From assembly GCF_013522925.1 (NCBI RefSeq), contig NZ_JAAMQU010000003.1, positions 310,001 to 374,000 on the forward strand: a stretch of 64,000 bases of DNA, given 5' to 3'. Made by a program: the position numbers and the translations under genes. Numbering within the stretch: position 1 is the first letter of the stretch; the number at the start of each line of letters is the position of its first letter. The stretch comes from Pseudomonas japonica (GTDB taxonomy: Bacteria; Pseudomonadota; Gammaproteobacteria; Pseudomonadales; Pseudomonadaceae). This document shows positions 1-8,648 of this stretch, piece after piece. The notes below the pieces were generated by a model. That model worked only from the letters and a program-made list of their open reading frames with translations. It was not told the origin of the DNA and did no database searches.

Positions 1-300
1 GCCACCCGGAAGGTAGTGCACGGTGTAGCGAACCTTGGTCCGGTAGCTGGCTTTCAGAATGTCCGTGGCGCGCTTGTTGATCACGTCGGGTTTGGCATCC
101 TCGGGGTTCACGCTTACCCACTGAGCCTGCTCGACCTTGCGCGCCCATTGCGTGTCGCCGCGAGTGACCGGGCAGGGCACGAAGCTGAAGCTCACGCGGC
201 CGTTTGCACCCGTGCATTTATAGGCATCAGCCAAGGCGTAAGGTGTGGAGCAGGCGAGGGCAGCGCAGAGCAGCAATCCGAAGCGCATCAGGTCGTCCAT
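1..300 (-). CDS. Small exported DUF4124-like protein (3' part outside window)
   Basis: The minus strand is open from an ATG at 300 down to the window edge, giving about 100 residues without a stop, so the C-terminus is missing. A second ATG four codons in (at 288) gives a classic signal peptide: MRF, then a run of Leu/Ala/Cys, then ALADA as a cleavage region. The mature part starts YKC and has a second Cys about 16 residues on, followed by charged sequence. That opening resembles the DUF4124 family of small periplasmic proteins, whose role is unknown. No clear ribosome binding site decides between the two starts. It is divergent from the DUF72 gene. Confidence 0.6.
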   Translation of the reverse strand, partial: MDDLMRFGLLLCAALACSTPYALADAYKCTGANGRVSFSFVPCPVTRGDTQWARKVEQAQWVSVNPEDAKPDVINKRATDILKASYRTKVRYTVHYLPGG

Positions 301-396
301 AATGGCGATGAGACATCGGCGCATTCTAAAGCCATCGGGTACCCCCCACAACGCATGCCGACGGAACGCCAACACCCAGCCGTCAGTCCCACCTGC

Positions 397-1143
397 ATGA
401 CTGCCACGACCCATCCACCGCTGTACATCGGCTGCGCCGGCTGGAGCTTGCCGCGCGAGCAATGGCCGCGCTTCAGTACCGAAGGCAGCCATCTCGAGCG
501 CTACGCCAGCCGGTTTGGCGGCGTGGAAATAAACAGCTCGTTCTACCGGCCGCATCGGCCAGCGACCTATGCACGCTGGGGCACTTCGGTACCCGAGAGG
601 TTCCGCTTCTCGGTAAAGGTTCCTCGGCAGATTACCCATGAGCAGCGGCTCGAAGGCTGCGAGCCATTGCTGGCGGCCTTTCTGGACCAGTGCAACACCT
701 TGGGTGATCGCCTGGGTTGCCTGCTGGTGCAACTGCCGCCTTCGCTGGCCTATGACCCCAGCACGGCGGGGCCTTTTTTCGAAGCGCTACGCCGGCTTTA
801 CAGCGGTGCGGTAGTGCTGGAGCCCCGACACCCCACCTGGCTCGCAGCCGATGCACTGCTGCAAGCCTGGCAGGTAGGTTGGGTAGAAGCCGACCCGGCA
901 CCGCTTGGCGAACCCGCGCCGCTCGGCTGGCAAGGCATCGCTTACCTACGCTTGCACGGCAGCCCGAAAATCTATTATTCGGCCTATCCCGAGACCGTAC
1001 TGGCCGCGCTGGCTGAGCGACTACGCAATCGTGCCGTGCCTACGTGGTGCATCTTCGATAACACCGCCGCCGGCGCTGCGGTGCCCGATGCCTTGGGGGT
1101 GGTGGAGCGGTTGGGGCTGGGCTCGCCGCCTCACGCCAGGTAA
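397..1143 (+). CDS. DUF72 (YecE-like) TIM-barrel protein
   Basis: The protein opens with YIGCAGWSLPRE shortly after the start, followed by INSSFYRPHR and RFRFSVKVPRQITH, which are the conserved blocks of the DUF72/YecE family, a TIM-barrel family of unknown biochemical function. The C-terminal part carries YLRLHGS and WCIFDNTAAGAA, also typical. Length from this ATG is 248 aa, normal for the family. An in-frame ATG at 355 would add 14 residues; neither start has a convincing ribosome binding site, and I chose the one closest to the conserved domain. The gene ends four bases before the convergent MFS gene. Confidence 0.85.
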   Translation: MTATTHPPLYIGCAGWSLPREQWPRFSTEGSHLERYASRFGGVEINSSFYRPHRPATYARWGTSVPERFRFSVKVPRQITHEQRLEGCEPLLAAFLDQCNTLGDRLGCLLVQLPPSLAYDPSTAGPFFEALRRLYSGAVVLEPRHPTWLAADALLQAWQVGWVEADPAPLGEPAPLGWQGIAYLRLHGSPKIYYSAYPETVLAALAERLRNRAVPTWCIFDNTAAGAAVPDALGVVERLGLGSPPHAR

Positions 1144-1147
1144 TGGA

Positions 1148-2338
1148 TCAAGCGGGCCTCACCACCCGAGCCGGCCGTGCCCTCCAGCTAAACACCGCCA
1201 GCCCGGCCAGCAGCAGGCTGGTCAGCCAGAACACCGAACGCATGCCGTAATGCCCGCCCATGAAGCCACCGGCCAAAGGGCCGAGCACCTGGCCTACGTA
1301 CTGGCAGGACGTTGAATAGCCCAGCACGCGCCCCGCTACACGGTCCGGCACGGCATGGCGGATTACGCTGGCAATACAGGGCAACAGCCCGCCCAAGGCC
1401 AGCCCCATGGCCAAGCGCAGTACTACCAGTTGCCAACCTTCGGTAACCAATGCCTGGGGTATCAGCAGCAGCGCGGCCGTGGCCAGGCAACCGCTGAGCA
1501 CGGGCCAATGGCCAATGCGATCAGCCAGCTTGCCAAGGCGGGAGGCCGAAACAATGCTGCCCAGCGCCGTGGCGGCCATGGCCAGGCCGGCCATCCAGGT
1601 GACCTCGTTCACCTGCAGTTGCTGGAAGTACACCGTGATGATCGGCTCGATGGACATGGTTGCGAACATCAATGCCGCCGCGGTGATCAGCATGCTGATC
1701 GACTGGGGATTGAGCGCAGCCTCGCCGCCGTTGGCTGAATTTGAGGTATGGGCTTTCGGTACAGGGGTTTCCTTGAGCAGAAACGTAGTGGCAAGGAACG
1801 CGACGAAAATGGCGCCGCCACACAAGAAGAACGTATTACGGATACCCACAAGCGGCGGCAACGCTCCTCCCAGCAACGGCCCGGCGAGGTTACCTGCCAT
1901 GATTCCTGAGGCAAGCACGCCCAGTGCCCAGCCCGAGCGGGCTTTGGGGGCTTGGGTGGCCACCAGGATGGTCGAGCCCGAGGCATAGCCGCCGAGCAAC
2001 CCCGCCAGCAAGCGCAAAGCAACCAGCTGCCAGGCACTTTGCGCCAGCCCGATCAGCGCCATGGCAACGGCCATGCCCAGGCTGGCACGTATCAGCATCA
2101 GCTTTCGGCCATAGCGGTCGCCCAGGCGGCCCCACAACGGCGCAGTGAGCGCTGCAGAAAAAAACGTGGCGCCGTAGGCTGCGCCCGACCATTGCACGAT
2201 CGCGGCCGTATCGGTAACGCCCAGGTGTTCAACGTACAACGGCAGGAAGGGCAGCAGGATGGTCATGGCCACGATGGTGGTGAACGAGCCAAATACGCAT
2301 ACCCACAGGTTGCGCTGCCAATGTGGTTCAGGTGCCAT
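1148..2338 (-). CDS. MFS multidrug efflux transporter, MdtG-like
   Basis: A 396-residue, 12-helix major facilitator protein. Inner-membrane helices are evident throughout, with the loop 2-3 motif GRLGDRYGRK and a second copy ASRLGKLADRIG between helices 8 and 9. The order of motifs (LPFLPLYVEHLGV near the N-terminus, ATQAPKARSGWALG, AGRVLGYSTSCQYVGQVLGP) follows E. coli MdtG closely as I remember it, so a proton-driven drug exporter of the DHA1 family is the best call; substrate cannot be read from sequence. The promoter region is AT-rich (2380-2420) and holds a 19-bp palindrome. It is transcribed in the same direction as DUF3253 and galM but after a gap of 110 bases. Confidence 0.85.
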   Translation of the reverse strand: MAPEPHWQRNLWVCVFGSFTTIVAMTILLPFLPLYVEHLGVTDTAAIVQWSGAAYGATFFSAALTAPLWGRLGDRYGRKLMLIRASLGMAVAMALIGLAQSAWQLVALRLLAGLLGGYASGSTILVATQAPKARSGWALGVLASGIMAGNLAGPLLGGALPPLVGIRNTFFLCGGAIFVAFLATTFLLKETPVPKAHTSNSANGGEAALNPQSISMLITAAALMFATMSIEPIITVYFQQLQVNEVTWMAGLAMAATALGSIVSASRLGKLADRIGHWPVLSGCLATAALLLIPQALVTEGWQLVVLRLAMGLALGGLLPCIASVIRHAVPDRVAGRVLGYSTSCQYVGQVLGPLAGGFMGGHYGMRSVFWLTSLLLAGLAVFSWRARPARVVRPA

Positions 2339-2420
2339 GCCGGTGTGCCTCTATCGCAGGGGAATACCCCTACGGTAGCGCCCACTTAGGCATAAATAAA
2401 ATTCATGTTTAGAATTTACT

Positions 2421-2439
2421 GGATTCCTTGAAGGAATCC
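2421..2439. promoter_or_regulatory. 19-bp palindrome upstream of the MFS gene
   Basis: Arms GGATTCCTT and AAGGAATCC are perfect inverted copies around one central base. The site lies after the stop of the DUF3253 gene and about 80 bases upstream of the MFS start, next to an AT-rich stretch. A one-base centre makes a poor hairpin, and there is no T-run, so an operator for the efflux gene is more likely than a terminator. The binding protein is unknown. Confidence 0.35.
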
Positions 2440-2448
2440 TTAGGCAAT

Positions 2449-2721
2449 TCAGCGTGCGTCGAATGCCGGGCCTCTGCGCAAACGGATCGGCCCTTTCACG
2501 GGGGCGGCGGGGCCCACAACCTGCTGCCCTTGGGTAATCACTACAACGCCTCTTTCCGCCAGTGCCCTTGCTACGTCACGCACGGGCTCCATCAACGCCC
2601 TCCACCCATCGGTATCGCTCGCCAACGTTCGAGCGACATCCGACGGGCAGATGGAAGCGTCCGGGCTTCGCGCGGCGAGCAGCTCAAGCATGCGCGCCTC
2701 GATCAGCCCGGCCTGATTCAT
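2449..2721 (-). CDS. DUF3253 family small protein
   Basis: A 90-residue basic protein with the family features: ICPSDVARTL near residue 24, a Trp-Arg-x-Leu-Met segment, a VRDVARALAERG helix and a C-terminal KGPIRLRRGP. The fold resembles a small winged helix and the function is unknown. Its ATG overlaps the stop of the upstream aldose epimerase (ATGA), so the two are probably translationally coupled. Length is normal for the family. Confidence 0.75.
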   Translation of the reverse strand: MNQAGLIEARMLELLAARSPDASICPSDVARTLASDTDGWRALMEPVRDVARALAERGVVVITQGQQVVGPAAPVKGPIRLRRGPAFDAR

Positions 2722-3875
2722 TGCGCGCTGAAGCGGAACAGCGTGGTCTGGGTGTAGGTTTTCTTTGGATCGAGCCGCGTGCTGGGGAAGTTCGGTTGAT
2801 TCGGCGCGTCCGGGTAGTGCTGGGTTTCCAGCGTGAAAGCACCCCAGTGCGGGTAGGTCTTTCCACCTTTGCCGGTGAAGCCCTTCAGGAAGTTACCGGT
2901 ATACAGCTGCACCCCCGGCTCGGTGGTGTACAGCTGCAGCCGCCGCCCCGAACCTGGGTCGAACACATCGGCCGCCAGCTTGCTCAGGTCGCCTGCGCTG
3001 TCCAGCACCCAGTTGAAGTCGAAGCCGCCTTGCTTGGGTTCGGCGAACTTCAGCTGCTCGTGGTCGTCGCGGATGTGCTTGCCGAACGCCACGGGCTTGG
3101 TGAAGTCCATGGGGGTACCGGTCACGGGGGCCAGTTCGCCGGTGGGGATCAGTGTGCTGTCGATAGGGGTGTACTTGCTGGCATACAGGGTGGCGACCTG
3201 GTTGAGGATGTCACCTTCGCCGGCACCGGCCAGGTTGAAGTAGCTGTGGTTGGTGAGGTTAAGCACAGTGCTGTGGTCAGTGGTGGCTTTGTAGCGGATA
3301 CGCAGCACGTTATCTTCGTTGAGGCTGTATTCCACCTCCACGTTGAGGTTGCCCGGGAAGCCCATTTCACCGTCGGCGGAATGGTAGCTCAGCGTTACGC
3401 CCACCCAGCCTTTTTCGTCGGTTTCGCGGGCCTTCCACACATGCTTGTCAAAGCCCTTGGGGCCACCATGCAGGGCATTGGGGCCGTCGTTGAGTGGCAC
3501 CTGGTATTGCTTGCCATCCAGGGTGAACTGCCCTTTGGCCAAGCGGTTGCCGAAGCGGCCGATGGTTGCGCCGAAGTACACATCCCCATGGGCCTGATAG
3601 CCCTGAACGTCATCGAAACCCAGCACCACATCGGCAAGCTGGCCTGCGCGGTCGGGCACCAGCAACGATTGCAAGGTCGCCCCGTAGGTCAGAATGCTCG
3701 CCTGCATGCCGTGGCCATTGCGCAGTACATAGCGCTCTACGGCCGTTCCGTCTTCAAGGGTAGCGAAGCTGGCGTGTTCGCGGGTAAGGCCTGCCGCCTG
3801 AGCCGAACTGGCTGCCAGGCCGAGCGCGAAGGCGAGGCCAGCGGCCTGACCGCTGCGCGCGAGAAAGGGTTTCAT
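2718..3875 (-). CDS. galM: Aldose 1-epimerase, exported
   Basis: Interconverts alpha and beta anomers of aldoses. The 385-residue protein has an N-terminal signal peptide (Lys/Arg then LAFALGLAASSAQA), so it acts in the periplasm, unlike cytosolic E. coli GalM. Family motifs are present: FGATIGRFGNRLAKG, NALHGGPKGFDKHVW with the catalytic-type His, NLTNHSYFNLAG with the second conserved His, and ETQHYPDAPNQPNFPS near the C-terminus. A GGAGA ribosome binding site precedes the ATG. It is divergent from the lactonase and araFGH genes. That placement suggests it supplies the right anomer to a periplasmic sugar oxidase or to the importer. Confidence 0.88.
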   Translation of the reverse strand: MKPFLARSGQAAGLAFALGLAASSAQAAGLTREHASFATLEDGTAVERYVLRNGHGMQASILTYGATLQSLLVPDRAGQLADVVLGFDDVQGYQAHGDVYFGATIGRFGNRLAKGQFTLDGKQYQVPLNDGPNALHGGPKGFDKHVWKARETDEKGWVGVTLSYHSADGEMGFPGNLNVEVEYSLNEDNVLRIRYKATTDHSTVLNLTNHSYFNLAGAGEGDILNQVATLYASKYTPIDSTLIPTGELAPVTGTPMDFTKPVAFGKHIRDDHEQLKFAEPKQGGFDFNWVLDSAGDLSKLAADVFDPGSGRRLQLYTTEPGVQLYTGNFLKGFTGKGGKTYPHWGAFTLETQHYPDAPNQPNFPSTRLDPKKTYTQTTLFRFSAQ

Positions 3876-3926
3876 GAGCTATCTCCATACGGTTGTTGTT
3901 ATAAATGGATGCATCGCCGAGCGCGA

Positions 3927-3987
3927 CCCCTTGAATATAGTCATACCAATTTCAACATCAAGTCGCGTGTTGCGATGATTCAAGGGG
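3927..3987. promoter_or_regulatory. Inverted repeat in the galM / lactonase divergent region
   Basis: CCCCTTGAAT at 3927-3936 and its perfect inverse ATTCAAGGGG at 3978-3987 enclose 41 bases. Between them lies ATAGTCATACCAAT, whose complement (TTGGTATGAC) resembles half of a GntR-type operator. The region between the two divergent genes is otherwise AT-rich. It is a plausible shared operator or promoter region for sugar-responsive control. No regulator gene lies next to it in this window. Confidence 0.4.
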
Positions 3988-4082
3988 CTTGAAGTCCAAA
4001 TAGTAATATTATTTAATGCTGAACACCTGCCAACCTCGATTGGCCGGCGAACACACAACAACTAATAAAAACCGGAGGCGCC

Positions 4083-4973
4083 GTGCACTGGCAGCCTGTT
4101 TCGCCCGATCGCTTCAAGCTGGCGGAAGGCCCGTTCTGGGACGCTTCCACCCAGGCACTCTACTTCGTGGACATTGCCGGCCAGGCCGCCTGCCGTTTGA
4201 GCAGTACTGGCCTTGAACGCTGGCAGCTTGCAGAGCCGGTATCCGCCTGCATTCCTACAACCTCTGACGATGCGTTGGTGACCTTGCCCAGCGGTGTCTA
4301 CCGGCTGAGCCTGGCCTGTTCCAAAGACAGCCCCGAACTGCGCTTGTTCAGCACAGTGGATCCGCTTGACGGCAACCGTGCCAATGAAGCCCGCTGCGAT
4401 CCCCACGGCCGCCTTTGGCTGGGCACCATGCAGAACAACCTTGGCCCTGCCGGGGAGGACATCCCTGTCACGCGTGACAGCGGAGGGTTGTTTCGCATAA
4501 CGGCGGGTCATCCCGGGCAACCCCCGCAGGTCACACCGCTGCTCGAACGCCTGGGCATTCCCAATACATTGGAGTGGAGCGCCGATGGCCGCTTCGTCTA
4601 TTTCGCTGACAGCCGTGCGGGGCAGCTGTACCGCTTCCCCCTGCAGGCTGACGGCAGCCTCGGCCCCCGTGAAGCCTGGGCGGCGGATGGCCCTGGCGTA
4701 CCTGATGGCTCCGCGCTCGACAGCGAAGGCTACTTGTGGAACGCCCGCTGGGGTGGCGGATGCCTGTTGCGTTTCGCGCCGGATGGGCGAATCGATCGGC
4801 GCGTCGACGTGCCGGTGAGCCATCCCACCAGTTGTGTATTCGGCGGGCCGGACCTTCGTACGCTGTACCTGACATCAGCGATACCGGCCCACGGCGCCAC
4901 AGCCCTGGACGGGGGTGTGTACTACGCGCAGGTGAACGTGAAAGGCACGCCGTGCACCCGCTTTGCTGGATGA
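4083..4973 (+). CDS. SMP-30/gluconolactonase-family sugar lactonase
   Basis: Predicted to hydrolyse an aldonolactone to the aldonate. The 296-residue beta-propeller protein has the family's metal-site blocks: LAEGPFWD (Glu ligand), NEARCDPHGRLWLGTM, IPNTLEWSADGRFVYFADS and DGSALDSEGYLWNARWGG (Asp ligand). It has no signal peptide, so it is cytosolic. The start is a GTG preceded closely by GGAGG. It lies 126 bases upstream of araF on the same strand, which fits the oxidative arabinose/galactose route known in Pseudomonas and Burkholderia (dehydrogenase, lactonase, dehydratase). The dehydrogenase and dehydratases are not in this window, so the exact sugar is inferred. Confidence 0.82.
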   Translation: MHWQPVSPDRFKLAEGPFWDASTQALYFVDIAGQAACRLSSTGLERWQLAEPVSACIPTTSDDALVTLPSGVYRLSLACSKDSPELRLFSTVDPLDGNRANEARCDPHGRLWLGTMQNNLGPAGEDIPVTRDSGGLFRITAGHPGQPPQVTPLLERLGIPNTLEWSADGRFVYFADSRAGQLYRFPLQADGSLGPREAWAADGPGVPDGSALDSEGYLWNARWGGGCLLRFAPDGRIDRRVDVPVSHPTSCVFGGPDLRTLYLTSAIPAHGATALDGGVYYAQVNVKGTPCTRFAG

Positions 4974-5099
4974 AAAAACCGCGCCGTTAATGGGTGACAC
5001 TTCGTTACATATTGGATCGGCGCGCTGTGCTTGACTGAACTCGCGGTATTCGGCCCCGTCGGTACCGTTCGGCTTTCTAACAAGAACAAGGAGTGAGCC

Positions 5100-6104
5100 A
5101 TGCCCCTTACCAAAGGGTTTCGCGTCTTTTGTGGCGCTGTAGCAACCACCGCCGCGCTGAGCTGGGCAGGCCAGGCACTGGCCGCTGACCCGGTCAAGAT
5201 CGGCTTCCTGGTCAAGCAACCCGAGGAGCCCTGGTTCCAGACCGAATGGGCGTTCGCTGAAAAAGCGGCCAAAGAGAAAGGCTTTACCCTGCTCAAGATC
5301 GCCGTTCCCGACGGTGAAAAAACCCTCGCGGCCATCGATAGCCTTGCCGCCAACGGCGCCAAGGGCTTTGTGATCTGTGCCCCGGACGTGTCCCTGGGCC
5401 CGGCCATTGTTGCCAAGGCCAAGGCGAACGATCTGAAGGTAATGGCGGTGGACGACCGTTTCGTGGACGCCAAGGGTAACTTCATGGAAGACGTGCCGTA
5501 CCTGGGCATGGCCGCCTTCGAAGTAGGCCAGAAGCAGGGCGCGGCCATGGCCGGAGAAGCGAAAAACCGCGGCTGGGACTGGAAAGACACCTGGGCTGTG
5601 ATCAACACCTACAACGAGTTGGACACCGGCAAGAAGCGCACCGACGGTTCCGTGGACGCCCTGAAGAAAGCCGGGTTGCCTGAAGACCATATTATCTTCG
5701 CCCCGCAGAAAACCCTCGATGTGCCAGGCAGCATGGACGCTACTAACTCCGCGTTGGTGAAACTGCCCTCTGCGGCCAAAAACCTCATCATCGGTGGCAT
5801 GAACGACAACACGGTGCTGGGCGGCGTGCGCGCCACCGAAAGCGCCGGGTTCAAGGCGGCCAGCGTGATCGGGATCGGCATCAACGGCACTGACGCGATC
5901 GGTGAACTGAAAAAGCCTGACAGCGGCTTCTTCGGCTCCATGCTGCCTAGCCCGCACATCGAAGGCGAGAAGACGGCCACCATGGTGTTCGAGTGGGTCA
6001 CCACCGGCAAGGAACCCCCGAAATACACGGCCATGGACGAAGTGACCCTCATCACCCGGGCAAACTTCAAGCAAGAGCTTGAAAAAATCGGCCTGTGGAA
6101 TTGA
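5100..6104 (+). CDS. araF: L-arabinose-type ABC transporter periplasmic binding protein
   Basis: Binds sugar in the periplasm and delivers it to AraGH. The 334-residue protein has a signal peptide ending QALAA and then KIGFLVKQPEEPWFQTEW, a block I recall as almost identical in E. coli AraF. Further matches are KIAVPDGEKTL, AIDSLAANGAKGFVIC, NELDTGKKRT, GGMNDNTVLGGVRATE and IGIGINGTDA, all in the same order. AAGGAG precedes the ATG. It is the first gene of araFGH. L-arabinose is the likely ligand; related sugars such as D-fucose or D-galactose are possible. Confidence 0.92.
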   Translation: MPLTKGFRVFCGAVATTAALSWAGQALAADPVKIGFLVKQPEEPWFQTEWAFAEKAAKEKGFTLLKIAVPDGEKTLAAIDSLAANGAKGFVICAPDVSLGPAIVAKAKANDLKVMAVDDRFVDAKGNFMEDVPYLGMAAFEVGQKQGAAMAGEAKNRGWDWKDTWAVINTYNELDTGKKRTDGSVDALKKAGLPEDHIIFAPQKTLDVPGSMDATNSALVKLPSAAKNLIIGGMNDNTVLGGVRATESAGFKAASVIGIGINGTDAIGELKKPDSGFFGSMLPSPHIEGEKTATMVFEWVTTGKEPPKYTAMDEVTLITRANFKQELEKIGLWN

Positions 6105-6127
6105 GCCAGGCGACGAGGACTTTCCCG

Positions 6128-7678
6128 ATGTTGTCGACCGTTTCGCAACCCGGCGCTGCCCAGGCGCTATCCTTCAAGGGCATCGGCAAGCAGTTCCCGG
6201 GCGTACGCGCCCTGGCCGATATCAGTTTCACCGCTTACCCAGGGCAGGTACACGCCCTGATGGGCGAAAACGGCGCGGGCAAGTCCACGTTGCTGAAAAT
6301 CCTCGGGGGCGCTTACACGCCCTCCGAGGGTGAACTGTGCCTGGGGGAGCGCAGCCTGAAGTTTCGCAACGCCGCCGACAGCCTGGCCAGCGGCATCGCG
6401 GTCATCCACCAGGAGTTGCACCTGGTACCAGAAATGACCGTGGCCGAGAACCTGCTGCTCGGGCATTTCCCCTCGCGCCTGGGGATCGTCAACCGGCGCG
6501 CCATGCACAAGCGGGCGCAGGAGCTGTTGCAAGGCTTGGCCGAGGAAATCCATCCGCAGACGCGGCTCGGCGATTTATCGCTGGGGCAGCGACAGCTGGT
6601 GGAAATCGCCAAGGCGTTGTCACATGACGCTCGGGTGATCGCTTTCGACGAGCCCACCAGCAGCCTCTCCGCGCGGGAGATCGACCGGCTGATGGACATC
6701 ATCGGCCACCTGCGCGACGAGGGCAGGGTGGTGCTGTACGTATCCCACCGCATGGAAGAAATTTTCCGTATCTGCGACGCGGTGACCGTCTTCAAGGATG
6801 GCCGCTACGTGCAAACCTTCGAAGACATGGCGGTGCTCAGCCACGACAAGCTCGTGACCTGCATGGTCGGCCGGGATATCCAGGACATCTATAATTACCG
6901 CGAACGCCCCCATGGCGAGCTGGCGCTGGACGTGGATCGCCTGCTGGGCCCCGGCCTGCGCGCGCCGGCCAGTTTCTCTGTTCGCCGCGGTGAAGTGCTG
7001 GGCTTCTTCGGGCTGGTCGGGGCAGGGCGTACGGAGCTGCTGCGCCTGCTCTCGGGGCTGACTCCCGCCAGCGCCGGCACGCTCCAGCTGGACGGCAAGC
7101 GGCTGAAGCTGGCGAGCCCGCGGGACGCCATTCAAGCCGGCATTCTGCTATGCCCCGAGGACCGCAAAAAGGAAGGCATCGTGCCGCTCGCCAGCGTGGG
7201 CGAGAACATCAACATCGGTGCCCGCCCCCGGCATGTGCGCCTGGGTTGCCTGTTGCGGGGGCGCTGGGAGCGCGACAACGCTGAAAAGCAGATTCGCGCG
7301 CTGAACGTCAAAACCCCTTCAGCCGACCAGGCGATGCTCTATCTGTCCGGTGGCAACCAGCAAAAGGCAATTCTTGGGCGCTGGCTGTCCTTGCCCATGA
7401 AGGTACTGCTGCTCGATGAGCCTACCCGTGGCATCGACATCGGGGCCAAGTCAGAGATCTACCAGATCATTCATAACCTTGCCGCCGATGGCGTAGCGGT
7501 GATCGTGGTGTCCAGCGACCTGATGGAAGTGATCGGTATATCGGACCGTGTGATCGTGATGTGTGAAGGCGAGATCACGGGTGAACTGCCCCGCAACCGG
7601 GCGAACGAATCCAGCCTGCTGCAACTGGCCCTGCCCGGCGCCCGTACAGCTCCAGAACAAGAGGTGAACCATGGCTAG
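6128..7678 (+). CDS. araG: Sugar ABC transporter ATP-binding protein
   Basis: Cytoplasmic ATPase of the arabinose-type importer. It contains two tandem nucleotide-binding domains. The first has Walker A GENGAGKST, signature LSLGQRQLVEIAKAL and Walker B VIAFDEPTSSL. The second has the degenerate P-loop GLVGAGRTE normal for sugar importers, signature LSGGNQQKAILGRWL and Walker B VLLLDEPTRGID. I placed the start at the ATG at 6128, eight bases after GAGGA, giving 516 aa (E. coli AraG is about 504). An in-frame ATG at 6095 overlaps araF and is less likely. It overlaps araH by eight bases. Confidence 0.93.
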   Translation: MLSTVSQPGAAQALSFKGIGKQFPGVRALADISFTAYPGQVHALMGENGAGKSTLLKILGGAYTPSEGELCLGERSLKFRNAADSLASGIAVIHQELHLVPEMTVAENLLLGHFPSRLGIVNRRAMHKRAQELLQGLAEEIHPQTRLGDLSLGQRQLVEIAKALSHDARVIAFDEPTSSLSAREIDRLMDIIGHLRDEGRVVLYVSHRMEEIFRICDAVTVFKDGRYVQTFEDMAVLSHDKLVTCMVGRDIQDIYNYRERPHGELALDVDRLLGPGLRAPASFSVRRGEVLGFFGLVGAGRTELLRLLSGLTPASAGTLQLDGKRLKLASPRDAIQAGILLCPEDRKKEGIVPLASVGENINIGARPRHVRLGCLLRGRWERDNAEKQIRALNVKTPSADQAMLYLSGGNQQKAILGRWLSLPMKVLLLDEPTRGIDIGAKSEIYQIIHNLAADGVAVIVVSSDLMEVIGISDRVIVMCEGEITGELPRNRANESSLLQLALPGARTAPEQEVNHG

Positions 7679-8639
7679 CGTACCCCACACTCCGTTGATT
7701 TCCGCGCACCGCCTGAACATGCGGCGCTTCCTGGATGATTGGGTCATGCTGCTGGCCGCCGTCGCCATCTTTGCCTGCTCGGCGATCTTCATCGACAACT
7801 TCCTTTCGCCCTTGAACATGCGTGGCCTGGGGCTGGCGATCTCGACCACCGGGATCGCCGCCTGCACCATGCTGTTCTGCCTGGCCTCGGGGCATTTCGA
7901 CCTGTCGGTGGGGTCGGTGATCGCCTGCGCCGGCGTTATCGCCGCCATCGTGATGCGGGAAACCGACAGCGTAGTGTTTGGTGTGGGTGCAGCCCTGGGC
8001 ATGGGGTTGGTGGTGGGGCTGATCAACGGCATCGTGATCGCCAAGCTGCGTATCAACGCACTGATCACTACCCTGGCGACGATGCAGATCGTACGCGGCC
8101 TGGCCTACATTTTCTCCAACGGCAAGGCCGTGGGCGTGATGCAGGAGGATTTCTCGATCTTCGGCAATGGCCAGCTGTATGGCGTGCCTGTGCCCATCGT
8201 GATCACGCTGCTGTGCTTCCTGTTCTTCGGCTGGCTGCTGAACTACACCACCTACGGCCGCAACACCATGGCCATCGGCGGTAACCAGGAAGCCGCGCGG
8301 CTGGCCGGGGTATCGGTAGACCGTACCAAGATCATCATCTTCGCGGTACATGGCGTGATCGGTGCGCTGGCCGGCGTGGTGCTGGCCTCGCGCATGACCT
8401 CTGGCCAACCGATGATCGGGCAGGGCTTCGAGCTGACCGTGATTTCCGCCTGTGTACTGGGCGGTGTGTCTCTGGCGGGCGGCATTGGCATGATGCGTCA
8501 TGTGATCGCCGGTGTGCTTATTCTGGCGATCATCGAAAACGCCATGAACCTGAAGAACATCGACACCTTCTACCAGTACGTGATCCGCGGCACCATCCTG
8601 CTGCTGGCCGTGATCATCGACCGCCTCAAGCAGCGCTGA
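7671..8639 (+). CDS. araH: Sugar ABC transporter permease
   Basis: Inner-membrane channel subunit of the importer. The 322-residue protein has about eight to ten hydrophobic segments, the ASGHFDLSVGS block typical of ribose/arabinose/xylose permeases, and GGNQEAARLAGVSV, the loop that contacts the ATPase. The ATG lies inside the end of araG, consistent with coupled translation. The reading frame ends ten bases before the convergent kinase gene, with no obvious terminator between them. Confidence 0.92.
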   Translation: MASVPHTPLISAHRLNMRRFLDDWVMLLAAVAIFACSAIFIDNFLSPLNMRGLGLAISTTGIAACTMLFCLASGHFDLSVGSVIACAGVIAAIVMRETDSVVFGVGAALGMGLVVGLINGIVIAKLRINALITTLATMQIVRGLAYIFSNGKAVGVMQEDFSIFGNGQLYGVPVPIVITLLCFLFFGWLLNYTTYGRNTMAIGGNQEAARLAGVSVDRTKIIIFAVHGVIGALAGVVLASRMTSGQPMIGQGFELTVISACVLGGVSLAGGIGMMRHVIAGVLILAIIENAMNLKNIDTFYQYVIRGTILLLAVIIDRLKQR

Positions 8640-8648
8640 GGCGCTCGT

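Noticed and set aside
5020..5099. Separate promoter for araF (TTGACT near 5030)
   Set aside because: No matching -10 element at a suitable distance; read-through from the lactonase gene is equally likely.
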